From Nitrospirota bacterium (lineage in GTDB: Bacteria; Nitrospirota_A; Leptospirillia; Leptospirillales; Leptospirillaceae): a DNA stretch of 6,313 nucleotides. The notes beneath the pieces are model-generated. The model worked only from the letters and a program-made list of their open reading frames with translations, did not search any database and was not told where the DNA came from. The stretch lies in contig JAKAAM010000050.1 of the NCBI GenBank assembly GCA_021802325.1, positions 1 through 6,313 on the forward strand. The letters run 5' to 3'. A program made the position numbers and the translations under genes. Positions 5,574 to 6,313 of the stretch are shown here, in pieces (position 1 is the stretch's first letter; every line of letters begins with the position of its first letter).

Positions 5574-6209
5574 TCACTGGTCGACGAGGAGAAACGAGAA
5601 AACCTTGAGCGGGCTCTGAGGATCCAGAAGCTTCTGGATAAAGTCCCCGAGAAAGGTGAATTCGTTGACGACCTTTGAGGTGCCGGGAGCCACCGAAAGG
5701 ATCAGGAGCGGATCGGTACATCCGTTGACGTAATTGCCGATTCCGATTCCCTTCTGACTATCCACGGCCACCGGCGAAAGGGTCCGCAGGAAACGGTCGA
5801 GATCCGGGTGAAAGTAAAACCGGCGATCGATCCGGTTGTTCCAGTCCGTTCCCTTCACCTCCACCGACTGCACATAGCCGTTTTCCCGTCCGATGAACCG
5901 GACGATCACATTCCGGTAACGGGAGGGAAGCTTCACAACCCGGTTGTGCTCGCAATGGATCACATAGGGGTGGTCGGCATCGAGATGGATTGTGTAAGGA
6001 AGCTCGTAGGGAAGTGCCTTCCGGTTATAAAACGGGTTGATTGCCCGCACGATGATCCCGTTGGGGCTGGCATCCGGAGTGAGACCCGCCGCGTGAAGGG
6101 TCGGATGAGGATGGTTGAAGGTGCATCCCCCCAGAATTCCGGCGAAAAGCAAAGCCCGGGAAATCGCACCGACAATGGTCGGCCGGCGAACCCGTTGATC
6201 ATGTTCCAT
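5574..6209 (-). CDS. Lipoprotein of unknown function, linked to RND efflux permease
   Basis: This encodes 211 residues and I do not recognise the family. The start ATG 6209-6207 is preceded by AGGAGG at six bases, and the product begins with a basic n-region (R-V-R-R), a hydrophobic core and a good lipobox L-G-G-C, with Cys29 as the predicted lipid anchor. The mature part has no obvious repeats or further membrane spans. It contains a His/Tyr-rich early segment (residues 60-86, with an extra Cys86) and is mostly predicted beta-rich by composition, ending in a hydrophobic strand before the terminal V-D-Q. A frame open upstream to 6299 lacks a ribosome site and would bury the signal peptide. 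The start overlaps the upstream permease stop by 11 bases, which implies translational coupling, and the Fur-family gene follows after 39 bases. An accessory role in the efflux or metal unit is inferred from position only. Confidence 0.8.
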   Translation of the reverse strand: MEHDQRVRRPTIVGAISRALLFAGILGGCTFNHPHPTLHAAGLTPDASPNGIIVRAINPFYNRKALPYELPYTIHLDADHPYVIHCEHNRVVKLPSRYRNVIVRFIGRENGYVQSVEVKGTDWNNRIDRRFYFHPDLDRFLRTLSPVAVDSQKGIGIGNYVNGCTDPLLILSVAPGTSKVVNEFTFLGDFIQKLLDPQSPLKVFSFLLVDQ

Positions 6210-6312
6210 GAGTCTCCTCCTCTCGGTGCAGTCTCGAAGAATTCCCCGGGGTCCATCGAGCAGAGAGCCCCTCCACCCTGGCATAGACAACGGGAACAAG
6301 AAATAACGTGAA
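6199..6312 (-). CDS. RND efflux permease, C-terminal end (cut by window edge)
   Basis: The minus strand from the right edge carries an open frame of 37 codons ending at TGA 6201-6199. It begins F-T-L-F-L-V-P-V-V-Y-A-R-V-E-G-L, which matches the end of the last transmembrane helix of RND (AcrB/CusA-type) inner-membrane transporters, where (T)-L-F-x-V-P-V-x-Y followed by a short polar cytoplasmic tail is the usual finish. The remaining residues are charged and end H-R-E-E-E-T-H-G-T. The frame has no start because the gene continues beyond base 6313. Its stop lies 11 bases inside the downstream lipoprotein gene, and that gene's Shine-Dalgarno is within this coding sequence. Identification rests on about 16 residues plus context; the substrate (heavy metal, drug or other) is unknown. 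Confidence 0.6.
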   Translation of the reverse strand, partial: FTLFLVPVVYARVEGLSARWTPGNSSRLHREEETHGT

Positions 6313-6313
6313 C

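Noticed and set aside
5808..6311. A 167-residue plus-strand frame at the right edge.
   Set aside because: It is antisense to the 211-residue lipoprotein and the permease end, both better supported by start sites, lipobox and family pattern.

Overview
The window reads as a bacterial chromosomal fragment from a Gram-negative-type cell: it has lipoprotein signal peptides, the C-terminal end of an RND efflux permease, a six-domain ribosomal protein S1 and SppA. Base composition is moderately GC-rich by eye. The protein style would fit an acidophilic Nitrospirota such as Leptospirillum, but that is a guess from family resemblance and no marker here proves it.

Left third (1-2056): the ribosomal protein S1 gene rpsA is present in two pieces in opposite orientation. 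Plus-strand bases 2-1348 hold codons 97 to the stop. Minus-strand bases 2056-1656 hold codons 1-133. The overlap, bases 1-114 against 1656-1769, is a perfect 114-bp inverted repeat that reaches the first base of the window. Between the pieces lie a stem-loop terminator and the first 57 codons of sppA, which stops abruptly where the inverted rpsA piece begins. Turning bases 115-1655 around would give one uninterrupted 544-codon rpsA followed by the terminator and sppA. The layout is either a fold-back chimera (amplification, library or assembly) or a real inversion or inverted duplication. The sequence alone does not settle it, but an artefact is the more likely reading.

Middle (2057-4559): upstream of rpsA, on the same strand, is a TPR lipoprotein gene. 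Divergent from it is a two-gene plus-strand unit: an integral-membrane isoprenylcysteine-methyltransferase-like protein, then a SAM hydroxide adenosyltransferase (DUF62), joined by an ATGA overlap. Both would act on S-adenosylmethionine.

Right (4561-6313): a minus-strand cluster reads, in transcription order, the 3' end of an RND efflux permease (cut by the window edge), a 211-residue lipoprotein whose start overlaps the permease stop, a Fur-family metalloregulator and a 135-residue aromatic-rich lipoprotein. It looks like an envelope or metal-homeostasis unit with its own regulator, and it ends one base from the convergent DUF62 gene. No tRNA, rRNA, CRISPR array or transposase was seen, and no stretch over 300 bases is empty of genes.
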